From CAVRUZ01 sp963724495 (GTDB lineage Bacteria > Actinomycetota > Actinomycetes > Propionibacteriales > DAIQRJ01): a stretch of DNA of 64,000 nt. The DNA lies in NCBI GenBank assembly GCA_963724495.1, contig CAVRUZ010000003.1, forward strand, positions 150,187 to 214,186. The letters are read 5' to 3'. The notes beneath the pieces are model-generated. The model made no database searches, was not told where the DNA came from, and worked only from the letters and a program-made list of their open reading frames with translations. How positions within the stretch are numbered: position 1 is the first letter of the stretch; every line of letters starts with the position of its first letter. This document shows positions 1 through 7,929 of the stretch, one piece after another. Position numbers and translations under genes: made by a program.

Positions 1-1
1 G

Positions 2-894
2 ATGCACTTCCTCACGGCGCTTCCCCGTATCGACGGAGCGGGCGACACCCCTGCCGTGGACGACCTCGCCGACGGGTCCCGGGCGATGTCCGCCGCGGTC
101 GCCGCGGCCTGGGCGGGCGATGCCGGCGCCACGCGTGCGACTGCTGCCGGACGAGCTGCCGGAGTCGGCAGTTGGTGCCACATCGAGCCGCAAGCGCCAT
201 CCCGATCGGCATCGACGAGGGCGAGCTCGAGCCGGTGTCGCTCGATTTCGTGGCCGAGCCGCACTTCGTCGTGATGGGTGCCAACGAGTGCGGGAAGTCC
301 AACCTGCTGGACCTGATCGTCCGCCGGGTGTCCACACGGCTCACGCCTGAGGAAGCGCGCATCGTCGTCCTGGACTACCGCCGGTCCCTGCTCGACTCGG
401 TGCCGGGCAGCCACCTGCTGGGCTACGCGGCCAGTTCCAGCCCGGCCGAGAAGCTGATGGCCGACGTCAGCGCCGCGCTGCGCAAGCGCCTACCCGGGCC
501 CGACGTCCGGCCGGAGGAGCTGCGGTCGCGGTCGTGGTGGACCGGCCCGGACCTCTACGTGGTCGTGGACGACTACGAGCTCGTCGCCACCTCCACCGGC
601 AACCCGCTGGCCGCCATCGCCGACCTGATCCCGCAGGCCGCCGACGTCGGCCTGCACGTGGTCCTGGCCCGCGGGTTCGGCGGTGCCGGACGGGCGATGT
701 ACGACCCGGTCATCCAGCGGATCCGCGACATGGGCAATCCCGGCCTGATCATGTCCGGCAGCCGCGACGAGGGCGCCCTCTGGTCCGGCGTCCGGGGTGA
801 GCCGATGCCCGCTGGTCGCGGCCAGTTCATCTCGCGCCGGCACGGGGCCCGGCTCGTGCAGACCGCCGTCGGCCAGCGGGCCCCAGTTGGATGA
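2..894 (+). CDS. eccC: Type VII secretion ATPase EccC, C-terminal part (frameshifted)
   Basis: This is the 3' end of the FtsK/SpoIIIE-type ATPase that powers ESX (type VII) secretion at the inner membrane; the gene begins upstream of the window. The last ATPase module is visible: a Walker A GANECGKS encoded near 274-297, a Walker B-like VVVDDYE near 562-582, and the family-typical IPIGIDE segment just before Walker A. Homology runs through three reading frames: frame 2 (HFLTALPRIDG, to about 115), frame 3 (APRVRLLPDELPES, about 120-170), then frame 1 to the stop. Two single extra bases explain this. The nearby mycP supports an ESX locus. Family assignment is firm. Whether the breaks are real or sequence error is not decided here. 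Confidence 0.88.
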   Translation, partial: ALPHGASPYRRSGRHPCRGRPRRRVPGDVRRGRRGLGGRCRRHACDCCRTSCRSRQLVPHRAASAIPIGIDEGELEPVSLDFVAEPHFVVMGANECGKSNLLDLIVRRVSTRLTPEEARIVVLDYRRSLLDSVPGSHLLGYAASSSPAEKLMADVSAALRKRLPGPDVRPEELRSRSWWTGPDLYVVVDDYELVATSTGNPLAAIADLIPQAADVGLHVVLARGFGGAGRAMYDPVIQRIRDMGNPGLIMSGSRDEGALWSGVRGEPMPAGRGQFISRRHGARLVQTAVGQRAPVG

Positions 895-963
895 CACTGG
901 TTGGGTTCGGGATTGTCGCCGAAGTTCAAGCGGGTCACCGCCGTGCCTGCCTAGGCTGCCGGG

Positions 964-1368
964 ATGCACGCAACCAGCACCTTCGCCACGTCTGACTTCC
1001 GGCCGGAGGAGCGGGAGAATCCCGTCGTCACCGGCGTCGACGTCGGCATCATGACCTTCTCCAAGACCTTCGCCGGTGACATCGAGGGGCGGGCGGAGAC
1101 GCTGTTCACCAGCGCCTACTCACACGAGACGGGAACCGGCACCTACCTCGCGATGGAGTCGTTCGCCGGGAGCATCGGCGGCCGGTCGGGCACGGTCAAC
1201 ATCGCGCACACCGCCACCACCACCGGCGACGACCGCACGCACCACCTGATGGTCATCGTGCCGTCGAGCGGAACCGGCGACCTTGCCGGCATCACCGGCA
1301 CCGGCAGCCTGGACATCGATCCCGACGGGACTCACCACTTCACCCTCGACTACGAGCTGCCCACCTGA
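964..1368 (+). CDS. DUF3224 family protein
   Basis: A small soluble protein (134 aa) matching DUF3224, a single beta-barrel-like domain of unknown function common in actinobacteria. It shows the family features: an N-terminal ATSTFATSDF, a central FAGSIGGRSGT and a C-terminal GTGSLDIDPDGTHHFTLDYE. There is no signal peptide or membrane segment. A TAGGCT -10 box at 952-957 lies six bases before the ATG with no Shine-Dalgarno, so the gene is probably transcribed as a leaderless mRNA. It sits between eccC and mycP but on the opposite strand to mycP, so a role in secretion is not implied. Function unknown. Confidence 0.85.
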   Translation: MHATSTFATSDFRPEERENPVVTGVDVGIMTFSKTFAGDIEGRAETLFTSAYSHETGTGTYLAMESFAGSIGGRSGTVNIAHTATTTGDDRTHHLMVIVPSSGTGDLAGITGTGSLDIDPDGTHHFTLDYELPT

Positions 1369-1384
1369 GGCGGGCAGGATTCGG

Positions 1385-1600
1385 TCAGCCGGTGGTGGGA
1401 TGCGGCGACGTCGCCGGTGTCGCGGCCGGCGGACGACCACGACGCGACGCGGCCTGACCATCGAGGCTGACGGCCGCGATGGCCTCGACGGCCGGATCGA
1501 CGCGTTCGCCGTTCTTCGTGGCGATCTCGGCCAGTTCGCGCGCAGCCATGACCTGGGCGCGGGTGACCTTGATGACGTTGCTGGACGTGTCCACGCTCAC
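1385..1600 (-). CDS. Small hypothetical protein
   Basis: A 71-residue protein I do not recognise. The first 50 residues look like a real helical domain (VTRAQVMAARELAEIATKNG, then a run of Ala and Val), and the tail is rich in Pro, Ala and Arg. Its ATG overlaps the stop of the upstream gene by four bases (ATGA type), so it is probably translationally coupled to the small membrane protein and co-transcribed with mycP. No enzymatic motif is visible. The C-terminal end is less certain than the start. Confidence 0.5.
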   Translation of the reverse strand: MSVDTSSNVIKVTRAQVMAARELAEIATKNGERVDPAVEAIAAVSLDGQAASRRGRPPAATPATSPHPTTG

Positions 1601-1950
1601 CAGTCCTCCTCGAGCTCCAGTCGTGGTCCGGGCAGAACACCCTGCCGTTCACGGTACGCCGCAGCCTCACTCGCGACCACCTGTTGATAGATGGCGGTGA
1701 TGACCGCGAGCACGGTCGGCGCGACCGGCTTGACCCGACGCAGGGCGCTCAGCGTCGCCACTCCCACGGCCGCCTCGCCGGAGTCCTGACTGACCGCCTG
1801 GTGGCCGGCCTGCTGCGCCAGTTCCAGGACCGTCGTCTCGCGGTTCGCCCGGTCGGTGCGCACCTGGTTCCAGATGCTCACCCCGTGGCCGATCAGCGTG
1901 CCCAGCAGCGACGTGAAGGCCACGATCAGCGCCAGCGTGACTGCGTCCAT
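1597..1950 (-). CDS. Small membrane-anchored hypothetical protein
   Basis: A 117-aa protein with one N-terminal membrane segment (about residues 3-22, LALIVAFTSLLGTLIGHGVS), followed by a charged helical region and an acidic tail ending LELEEDW. I chose the ATG at 1950 because GGAAGG precedes it by a few bases; the longer in-frame extension has arginine-rich shadow-like composition. It starts 34 bases after mycP and overlaps the next small gene, so the three probably form one transcript. No family recognised. The position next to mycP makes an ESX accessory role possible but unproven. Confidence 0.6.
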   Translation of the reverse strand: MDAVTLALIVAFTSLLGTLIGHGVSIWNQVRTDRANRETTVLELAQQAGHQAVSQDSGEAAVGVATLSALRRVKPVAPTVLAVITAIYQQVVASEAAAYRERQGVLPGPRLELEEDW

Positions 1951-1984
1951 CGCTGCATCCTTCCCCGGCAGAAATCGTCGGGCG

Positions 1985-3250
1985 CTAGCGTCGCACGCGG
2001 GTCCGACGGATCGCCATCGTCGTCGCGGCTCCCAACAAGGCAAGGCCGATCATCGCCACAGCCAGCGCAATGCTTCGGTCACGCAATCCGGCGTCGCGCC
2101 CGGCAGGCACTGGCAGCGGAGCCATCGCAACGGCCTGACGTGGCGTCGCCGGCGACCGCTCCGACTCGGCGGGCAGCACCTCGGTGAGCGCGCGCTCGGG
2201 GTTGATCGTTCCGTAGCCCATGGTCGGATGCGGAACGTGACCCGACGGGATGTCGGCGGTGGCCTCGATCCGCCGCTTCACCTCCTGCGCGGTGAGGTCG
2301 GGGAACTTCGATCGGACCAACGCGGCGAGCCCAGCCACGTACGGGGCCGCGAACGACGTGCCGTCACCGGCGGCATTGCCAGCTATTGGCGCCGACCCCA
2401 GGACACCGACGCCGGGCGCCGCGACCGAGATCGGCACCGACGTCTGCGACTTGTCCCACCAGGCACCGTTGGCGTCGACGGCGGCCACCGCCATCACCCC
2501 GGGGTAGCGCGCCGGGTAGGTGACCTCGTCGCCCTGGTCGCCGGAGTTGCCGGCGGCAGCCACGATCAGCACGTCGCGGTCCTCGGCGTACTCCACCGCG
2601 TCGCGCAGGTCGTTGAGGTTCGACAACGTCACCGACGACACGTTGACGACCCTTGCGCCGTCGTCCACCGCCGCGACGATCGCCTGTGCCATCGCCTTTG
2701 CCCGCGAACCCTTGTCGCCGCCGGCGGCGTAGCGGTAGGCGAGGATCCCGGCGTCAGGGGCGATGCCGACCAGGCCGGAGTCGTCGATCGGGCGGGCGGC
2801 GATGATGCCCGCCGCCAGCGTCCCGTGCCCGTCGCAGTCGACGGTTGCCACCACCGAGTCCTCGCTGACGAAGCTCCGGCCGCCCACGACGGCATCGGTG
2901 AGCTGAGGGTTCGCCCTGCTCACCCCGGTGTCGACGACGGCAACGAGGACGCCCTTGCCGGTGGAGTACCGCGCGGCCGCCGCGAAGTCGAGCCGGTCCT
3001 GCGGCCAGCCGGCGGCGTCGCGCCAGCGCGAAGGCAGCAGCCGGTCACAGCCGGCCGCCTCGGTGGTGAGGGGAGCCGGCTGCGGCGCGCTGTGGGCTGC
3101 GGGCAGGCCCGGGCCGAACAAGCCGGCGCCGACCAGGGAGAGAACCAGGCCGAGCGCGGTCACGGCGGCCTTGTTCCAGCCCCGGTCGAGAAGGTGCCTT
3201 CCCGCCTCGGAGTCCTGGCCCGACCGCGTCGATAGGACTGGCCTGAACAC
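1985..3250 (-). CDS. mycP: Mycosin, type VII secretion-associated subtilisin protease MycP
   Basis: A membrane-anchored subtilisin-like serine protease of ESX secretion systems. Mycosins sit on the outer face of the membrane, cap the secretion complex and cleave some substrates. Over 421 residues I see a signal/membrane helix (about 28-50), the catalytic Asp107 in VVDTGV, His142 in DGHGT, the oxyanion Asn235 in AAAGNSG and Ser299 in GTSFAAP, then a C-terminal transmembrane helix (about 393-413) and a short basic tail. This is the complete family architecture. The N-terminal 25 residues may be over-extended. It lies convergent to the eccC fragment, with two small genes downstream. Confidence 0.95.
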   Translation of the reverse strand: MFRPVLSTRSGQDSEAGRHLLDRGWNKAAVTALGLVLSLVGAGLFGPGLPAAHSAPQPAPLTTEAAGCDRLLPSRWRDAAGWPQDRLDFAAAARYSTGKGVLVAVVDTGVSRANPQLTDAVVGGRSFVSEDSVVATVDCDGHGTLAAGIIAARPIDDSGLVGIAPDAGILAYRYAAGGDKGSRAKAMAQAIVAAVDDGARVVNVSSVTLSNLNDLRDAVEYAEDRDVLIVAAAGNSGDQGDEVTYPARYPGVMAVAAVDANGAWWDKSQTSVPISVAAPGVGVLGSAPIAGNAAGDGTSFAAPYVAGLAALVRSKFPDLTAQEVKRRIEATADIPSGHVPHPTMGYGTINPERALTEVLPAESERSPATPRQAVAMAPLPVPAGRDAGLRDRSIALAVAMIGLALLGAATTMAIRRTRVRR

Positions 3251-3316
3251 GGCTGGCAGCGTAATCAGCTCGCGTCACCGGCGTCGGGCGTAATCCACCG
3301 GTGCGAAGATGCTCCG

Positions 3317-4147
3317 GTGCCAGTGCCTTTCGCAGACGGTCATTCCGTCGAGATCATCGCGCACCGGGGAGCCTCGAAGGAGCGCCCGGAGCAGACCAGG
3401 TCCGCCTACGCGCTCGCCCTGGAGCAGGGGGCCGACGGGCTGGAGTGCGACGTCCGGTTGACACTCGACCAGATCCCGGTCTGCGTCCACGACGCCTCGA
3501 TGAAGCGGATGGCCGGACTCGACCGCAACGTCTCCCAGCTCACGCTCACCCAGCTGCGTGAGCTGGACCTCGCACACGGTGGCCCGGCCGGTTCGGCCGA
3601 TCTTCCCCGCGACGAGCGCGGCATCCTCACGCTGGAGGAGTTCTGCGAGCTGGCGGTCGACGCCGGTCGGCCGCTGAACCTGGCCGTGGAGATGAAGCAC
3701 CCGTCGCGGTTCGGCGGACTGGTGGAGCGCGCCACGGTGATGGTGCTCGACCGGTTCGGCCTGCGCGGCCGCGACTCCCGCGGCGTCGAGACCGAGACCG
3801 CCAAACGCGTCACCGTCCGGTTGATGAGCTTCAGCCAGACCGCACTCGAGCGGCTCGCCAAGACGGCTCCCGACCTGGAGCGGGTGTTCCTCACCGACTC
3901 CGGGCCGCTGTCGTGGCCGTGGGGTCGCCACCTGCCCGGCGGTGCGGGGATCGCCGGTCCGTCGGTGCGGATGCTGCGCACCCAGCCCGAGCTCATCCAG
4001 AGCTGGCAGCAGACCGGCCGCAAGGTGCACTGCTGGACCGCGAACGCCGCCGACGACGTGACCGCGTGTGTGCAGGCCCGCGTCGACGCGATCATCACCG
4101 ACCTACCGGCCCAGACGCTGGCCCTGGTCCGCTCCGCCGCCGGCTGA
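3317..4147 (+). CDS. Glycerophosphodiester phosphodiesterase
   Basis: Hydrolyses glycerophosphodiesters such as glycerophosphocholine to glycerol 3-phosphate and an alcohol. The 276-aa protein is a single TIM-barrel GDPD domain. The signature residues are visible: His16 and Arg17 in AHRGAS, Glu43 and Asp45 in LECDVRLT, and His58 in VHDAS. The C-terminal KVHCWTANAADD and DAIITDLP segments are also typical. It starts with GTG and has no signal peptide, so it is probably cytoplasmic. It is followed 26 bases downstream by the DUF5926 gene on the same strand. Confidence 0.92.
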   Translation: MPVPFADGHSVEIIAHRGASKERPEQTRSAYALALEQGADGLECDVRLTLDQIPVCVHDASMKRMAGLDRNVSQLTLTQLRELDLAHGGPAGSADLPRDERGILTLEEFCELAVDAGRPLNLAVEMKHPSRFGGLVERATVMVLDRFGLRGRDSRGVETETAKRVTVRLMSFSQTALERLAKTAPDLERVFLTDSGPLSWPWGRHLPGGAGIAGPSVRMLRTQPELIQSWQQTGRKVHCWTANAADDVTACVQARVDAIITDLPAQTLALVRSAAG

Positions 4148-4173
4148 GCCGGCCGACGACACGGGAGACCCGC

Positions 4174-5148
4174 ATGGCCAAGCGCAGACGACCCACGCAC
4201 GCGAGCACGGTCAGCGCGCCGCTGCCCGAAGGAACCGGACCGGTGGGTCCGCGCGAACCCTGTCCCTGTGGTTCGGGCGAGCGCTACAAGAACTGCCATG
4301 GCCGGGCCGAGCGGGCCCGCGTCGGACTGCGCAACCCCAGGCCGTTCGCCGGTCTGCCGTTCGAGCGCGACCTGGTGGCGATGCGGGAGTTCGTCCCGTC
4401 GGCCACCGCCCCGGTCACGCTGGCCGACGGTTTGGCCGACACTGAGCCGTTCACCGGAGTGCTCGTCTGCTCGCTGCTGCCGATGGCCAGACCGGCCCTG
4501 GTCCGGCCGGACCGGACGCTCTGGCTGGGACTGCAGCTGCAGAGTCCGCTGAGCCTCGATCCGGCGAAGGACCTGGTGGCGGCCACGCGGGCCGCGGCAG
4601 ACCTGCCGGCCGGATCGACGCTCGAGGACGTGCCGGCCTGGGCCGACGACGACCCGTCGCCGGCGGATTTCTTTGCTAGTACAGCCCTTGAGGTCACCGT
4701 GCACGACGGCTTCGACTGGTGGCTCGAAGGGCAGGACGTCGACGGTGAGACGGCAGCCTCGCTGGAGCGCGCCAACGCGTCGATCTACCCGACCGCCAAG
4801 CTGGCCGGTGTCGAGGCGGCGTACTGGTGCCAGATCGGGGAGAAGGTCCACATCCGGTGGGTCACCGACTTCCCCGAGGACCGGCTGCTCGCAGGCCTCG
4901 CGCGGTTGCAGGCTGCCGGATCCGCCGGTGCTGGCGACGGCAGCCGGCTCGTCGGCTCGTTCCGGACCCACGGCCTCGTGGTCCCGGTCTGGGACCTTCG
5001 CGCCGACGCCCAGCCCGACGAGGCAGAGGTTGCCCTGGCCGCGCTGGCCACCCGGCTCGACGAGGCGATGGCGGTCGAGGCGCCACTCGAGTCGGAGGAG
5101 CTGCGGGCGCTGAGCCTGCTGAACTCGCGCCAGGTCACCCTGCGGTGA
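4174..5148 (+). CDS. DUF5926 family protein with SEC-C zinc motif
   Basis: A 324-aa actinobacterial protein of unknown function. Near the N-terminus is a SEC-C type zinc-binding motif, CPCGSGERYKNCHG (residues 30-43; ligands Cys30, Cys32, Cys41 and probably His42), the same knuckle found at the C-terminus of SecA. A basic N-terminus (MAKRRR) and a long alpha/beta region follow, with no transmembrane segments. The ATG is preceded by a GGGAG-type ribosome site. It lies directly downstream of the phosphodiesterase and may share its transcript. It is convergent with the SIMPL-domain gene, nine bases apart. Confidence 0.85.
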   Translation: MAKRRRPTHASTVSAPLPEGTGPVGPREPCPCGSGERYKNCHGRAERARVGLRNPRPFAGLPFERDLVAMREFVPSATAPVTLADGLADTEPFTGVLVCSLLPMARPALVRPDRTLWLGLQLQSPLSLDPAKDLVAATRAAADLPAGSTLEDVPAWADDDPSPADFFASTALEVTVHDGFDWWLEGQDVDGETAASLERANASIYPTAKLAGVEAAYWCQIGEKVHIRWVTDFPEDRLLAGLARLQAAGSAGAGDGSRLVGSFRTHGLVVPVWDLRADAQPDEAEVALAALATRLDEAMAVEAPLESEELRALSLLNSRQVTLR

Positions 5149-5156
5149 GAGTCTCG

Positions 5157-5816
5157 CTAGGAGGCCGCGCTGAACCTGGCCTCGACCTCGGCGGCGACGC
5201 GGATGTCCTCGGGGCGAACGGTCTGACCGACCTCGTCCGCGCCGGCCGACCGCAGCCGAGAGCTGGCCAACTCGGGCCCACCCGTGCCACCGAGCAGACC
5301 CGTATCGGAGAGCGCGGTCAGCCGAGGCGAGCCCAGGCCCGCGGCATCGGCGTAGTCCTGGGCGCGGGCACGAGCGTCGGTCACGGCCGCAGCCCTGACC
5401 TCGCGGAGGAGCCGGCTGCTGGTCTCGTCGGTGAGCGACCACCACACGCCCTCCTGGGCGAGGCTGTCGTCGGCGGCGGCTGCGCTGAGCCAGTCCGCGA
5501 CGACATCGCGGCCCGGCATGGTGAAGCGAACGGTCTGGCGCACCTCGTGCACACGACGTGACGACGAGGGTTCGTGGTTCCACCAGCGCGACACCGGATC
5601 GACAGACCAGCGCAGCACTGCGCCGGAATCCTGCAGGCTCGCGAGTTCCGCGCTGAGCTCGGCGGTCCTGCGCAGCACCCGCTCGTAGGCCGCGGTCGCA
5701 TCGCGGTCACTCGCGTGGACGGCCACGTTCACCGTGCCGAGTTCCGCGGGAACGTCCAGATGGCTCTCGCCGCGGACGCTGATCGTCACCACGCCGGGTC
5801 CACCGCTCGTGATCAT
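5157..5816 (-). CDS. SIMPL (DUF541) domain protein
   Basis: A 219-aa protein built from one SIMPL/DUF541 domain. The start ITSGGPGVVTISVRGES, the AYERVLRRTAELSAELA helix and the DARARAQDYADAAGL segment are typical of the family. In other bacteria these are envelope or cytosolic proteins of unclear function; no signal peptide is seen here. I chose the ATG at 5816: an AGG-containing site precedes it, and the longer frame upstream is the shadow of the neighbouring gene. It begins eleven bases after the stop of the membrane-anchored gene, so the two are probably co-transcribed. Confidence 0.75.
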   Translation of the reverse strand: MITSGGPGVVTISVRGESHLDVPAELGTVNVAVHASDRDATAAYERVLRRTAELSAELASLQDSGAVLRWSVDPVSRWWNHEPSSSRRVHEVRQTVRFTMPGRDVVADWLSAAAADDSLAQEGVWWSLTDETSSRLLREVRAAAVTDARARAQDYADAAGLGSPRLTALSDTGLLGGTGGPELASSRLRSAGADEVGQTVRPEDIRVAAEVEARFSAAS

Positions 5817-5826
5817 GCGTGCGACC

Positions 5827-6357
5827 TCAGGCCTGGATGTCGTCCACGAACACGAGCCAGCTCCCGTCGGCGTACCTGCCGACCACGTAGTTCCGGGTGA
5901 TACCGGGAGCGATGCTCGTGGCGCCCTGGACATCGGTGCACCCGTAGTTGCTGGTGAGGAACTCGGCCAGCGTCGCGACGGTCTGGTCCATGTCGGCTCC
6001 CGACGCGGGCGGGACCGGGTAGTAGGCGGGATCGAGACCGCCGATGAAGGCGTCGAGGCCGTCGCTGGGAACCTGCACCATCGCCCGGAGTCGCCACCGG
6101 GTGTCCTCGGTGTAGTTGGCGAAGGCGAAGGTGCTTCCCGGCGGGAAGTCGATCTTCGCCGCCTCTTCGACAGCCGTGAGCGACAGGCCGGTGCAGCCGA
6201 CGCCGAGCGGGGCAGTGCAGTTCGGGTCCGCGGCCCTGCCCTGCTGGGCGTTCCTGATGGTGATCGCGCTCACCGCCACCAGGATCAGCAGCAGCACGGC
6301 GCCGAGGACGACGGCGACTCGGTTCCGGGTGGATGTCACGAGCGCACCGTAATCCAC
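5827..6357 (-). CDS. Membrane-anchored hypothetical protein
   Basis: A protein of up to 176 residues with one N-terminal transmembrane helix (about residues 13-33) preceded by a basic TSTRNR, so the rest should face outward. Two cysteines soon after the helix (NCTAPLGVGCTG) and a third in NYGCTDVQG suggest disulfide use. No family is recognised. The start is GTG at 6357, or an in-frame GTG at 6339 that gives a 170-aa product. Expression is probably coupled to the downstream SIMPL-domain gene. Confidence 0.6.
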   Translation of the reverse strand: MDYGALVTSTRNRVAVVLGAVLLLILVAVSAITIRNAQQGRAADPNCTAPLGVGCTGLSLTAVEEAAKIDFPPGSTFAFANYTEDTRWRLRAMVQVPSDGLDAFIGGLDPAYYPVPPASGADMDQTVATLAEFLTSNYGCTDVQGATSIAPGITRNYVVGRYADGSWLVFVDDIQA

Positions 6358-6469
6358 CTGGTCACGCCCGGCTCACGGCAATCTGTCGGCGCGGGTGACG
6401 GTCCCATCTGCTGCTGATGTCACTTCTGCCGGACGGGCAAGGTTTGTCCTGGCAAATCGCCAGAAGAGC

Positions 6470-6497
6470 TTGCACCAGCAAACCGACCGGGTACTCT
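6470..6497 (+). promoter_or_regulatory. Sigma70-type promoter for a short hairpin RNA
   Basis: TTGCAC at 6470-6475 and TACTCT at 6492-6497 are separated by 16 bases. The predicted start is around 6503-6505, immediately before a 12-bp perfect hairpin that ends in a T-tract. There is no open reading frame between promoter and terminator. The match is by eye only. Confidence 0.45.
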
Positions 6498-6502
6498 CGT
6501 CA

Positions 6503-6553
6503 GTGCTAGGTCGTCGTTGTATCCCCCGTCAGCGACGACCTAGCCTCTTTTTT
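6503..6553 (+). ncRNA. Candidate ~50-nt hairpin RNA / intrinsic terminator
   Basis: A perfect 12-bp stem (GCTAGGTCGTCG at 6505-6516 with its complement at 6533-6544) closes a 16-base loop containing CCCCC, followed by CTCTTTTTT. The shape is that of a strong intrinsic terminator on the + strand, but no + strand gene precedes it: the flanking genes at 5827-6357 and 6578-7861 are both on the - strand. A plausible promoter ends six bases upstream. The likely product is therefore a tiny RNA consisting of little more than the hairpin. The C-rich loop recalls the actinobacterial 6C RNA, which however has two C-loops. Confidence 0.45.
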
Positions 6554-6577
6554 GCCCGGCTGCATTTCTGCCGGTTG

Positions 6578-7861
6578 TCACAGTCGGTCCCGCAGGACCG
6601 GGCAGGACATGCACCGCGGGCCGCCCCGGCCGCTGCCGAGCTCGGAACCGGCGATGGCGATCACCTCGATGCCGGCTCTTTCGAGCCGCCGGTTGGTCTC
6701 CACGTTCCGCTCGTAGGCCACGGCCAGCCGCGGCGCCAGCGCCAGCGTGTTGTTGCCGTCGTCCCATTGCTCGCGCTCCGCCGTCACCGGGTCGAGCCCG
6801 GTGTCGATGCTGTGCATCCGGTCGATGCCCAGCGCGGTGGCCGCCGCCTCCAGGAACGGGGTCGGCCCGGACACCGAGACCTCTGTCAGATCCGCCACAG
6901 GTGCCCCTGCTGTCTCTGGTGACGCTGTGATCGCCCACGCCACCAGGTCTCTGGCCACGTTCGCGTACATGAGGACGGTGTCGGTGTCGACCATCGTCAC
7001 GATCGTGTCCAGATGCATCGTCGCCCGGCGCTGCGCGATCGGGACGGCGAGCACCGTGTGCGCCAGGCCGCGGCTCAGGAGCGCGCCCGCCAGCCGTTCG
7101 ACTCCGGCCGGCGCGGTGCGTTCGCCGACACCGACGGCCACGACGCCGTGCCCGAGCAGCAGCACGTCGCCGCCTTCGAGGCTCTCCCATTCGGGCCGGT
7201 AGGCCGGAACCGTCCCGGCGAAAGCCGGATGGTGCGCATAGATCAGCCCGGTGAGCGCGGTCTCGCGCCTGCGCGCCGGCATCGCCAGGCTCGTGACCGC
7301 GACATGCCCGTGCGGCAGCCACACCGAGGAGTCGCGAGTGAAGAGCAGGTTGGGCAGCGGCTCGACGAGGAAGGCGTCCTCGGGCAGCAGGCTCGTCACG
7401 ATGCTGTGGTCGGTGCGGACGCCCAGACGAGTGCCGAGTTCGTCGTTGCGCAGACCGGCGACGAGCACGTCGGTGAGGTCGGCCGGCGCCAGGTCCGCCA
7501 GCGGCTCGGCCAGGCGGGTCCGCAGGGTCTGCCCGAGCAGGGTCCCCGCGAGCAGGTCGGCGACGGCCTGCGTCCGGGCGGCGCCGATCTCGAGCGTCTC
7601 GGTGAGCAGGTCGGTGAGGTAGAGCACGCGCACACCCCGCGTCGTGAGTTCGGCAGCGAACGCGTCGTGCTCGTCCTGGGCCCGGGCGACCCATGGGATG
7701 CCGTCGAACAGCAGGCTGTCGTTGTTGCGCGGGGTCAGCCGCGAGAGCTCCGGGCCGGGCCGGTGCAGGAGCACGGTGCGCAGGCGGCCGACCTCGGAGT
7801 CGGCCCCCAGGGTCCGCGCGGGAAGGTCTGCCGGCACGGGTGACGAGGGCGTCGACGACAT
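6578..7861 (-). CDS. arcA: Arginine deiminase
   Basis: Converts L-arginine to citrulline and ammonia, the first step of the arginine deiminase pathway. The 427-aa length fits the family. Characteristic segments are LLFTRDSSVW (substrate-binding Arg and Asp), the GGDVLLLG loop with its glutamate, the catalytic His in MHLDTIVTMVD, and the nucleophile Cys417 in GPRCMSCP near the C-terminus. The product is cytoplasmic. No arcB or arcC lies next to it, so ATP generation by the full pathway cannot be concluded here. Divergent from the glycosyltransferase gene at 7930. Confidence 0.95.
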   Translation of the reverse strand: MSSTPSSPVPADLPARTLGADSEVGRLRTVLLHRPGPELSRLTPRNNDSLLFDGIPWVARAQDEHDAFAAELTTRGVRVLYLTDLLTETLEIGAARTQAVADLLAGTLLGQTLRTRLAEPLADLAPADLTDVLVAGLRNDELGTRLGVRTDHSIVTSLLPEDAFLVEPLPNLLFTRDSSVWLPHGHVAVTSLAMPARRRETALTGLIYAHHPAFAGTVPAYRPEWESLEGGDVLLLGHGVVAVGVGERTAPAGVERLAGALLSRGLAHTVLAVPIAQRRATMHLDTIVTMVDTDTVLMYANVARDLVAWAITASPETAGAPVADLTEVSVSGPTPFLEAAATALGIDRMHSIDTGLDPVTAEREQWDDGNNTLALAPRLAVAYERNVETNRRLERAGIEVIAIAGSELGSGRGGPRCMSCPVLRDRL

Positions 7862-7929
7862 GGCCGAACGCTAGTGCCCGCCGGTGGTCGTTGTGATCGC
7901 CATCGATCCGTGCTCGGTAGCCTGAGGCG

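Noticed and set aside
3406..5583. A 725-codon open frame on the - strand
   Set aside because: It lies opposite the phosphodiesterase and DUF5926 genes, which have family motifs; composition is shadow-like.
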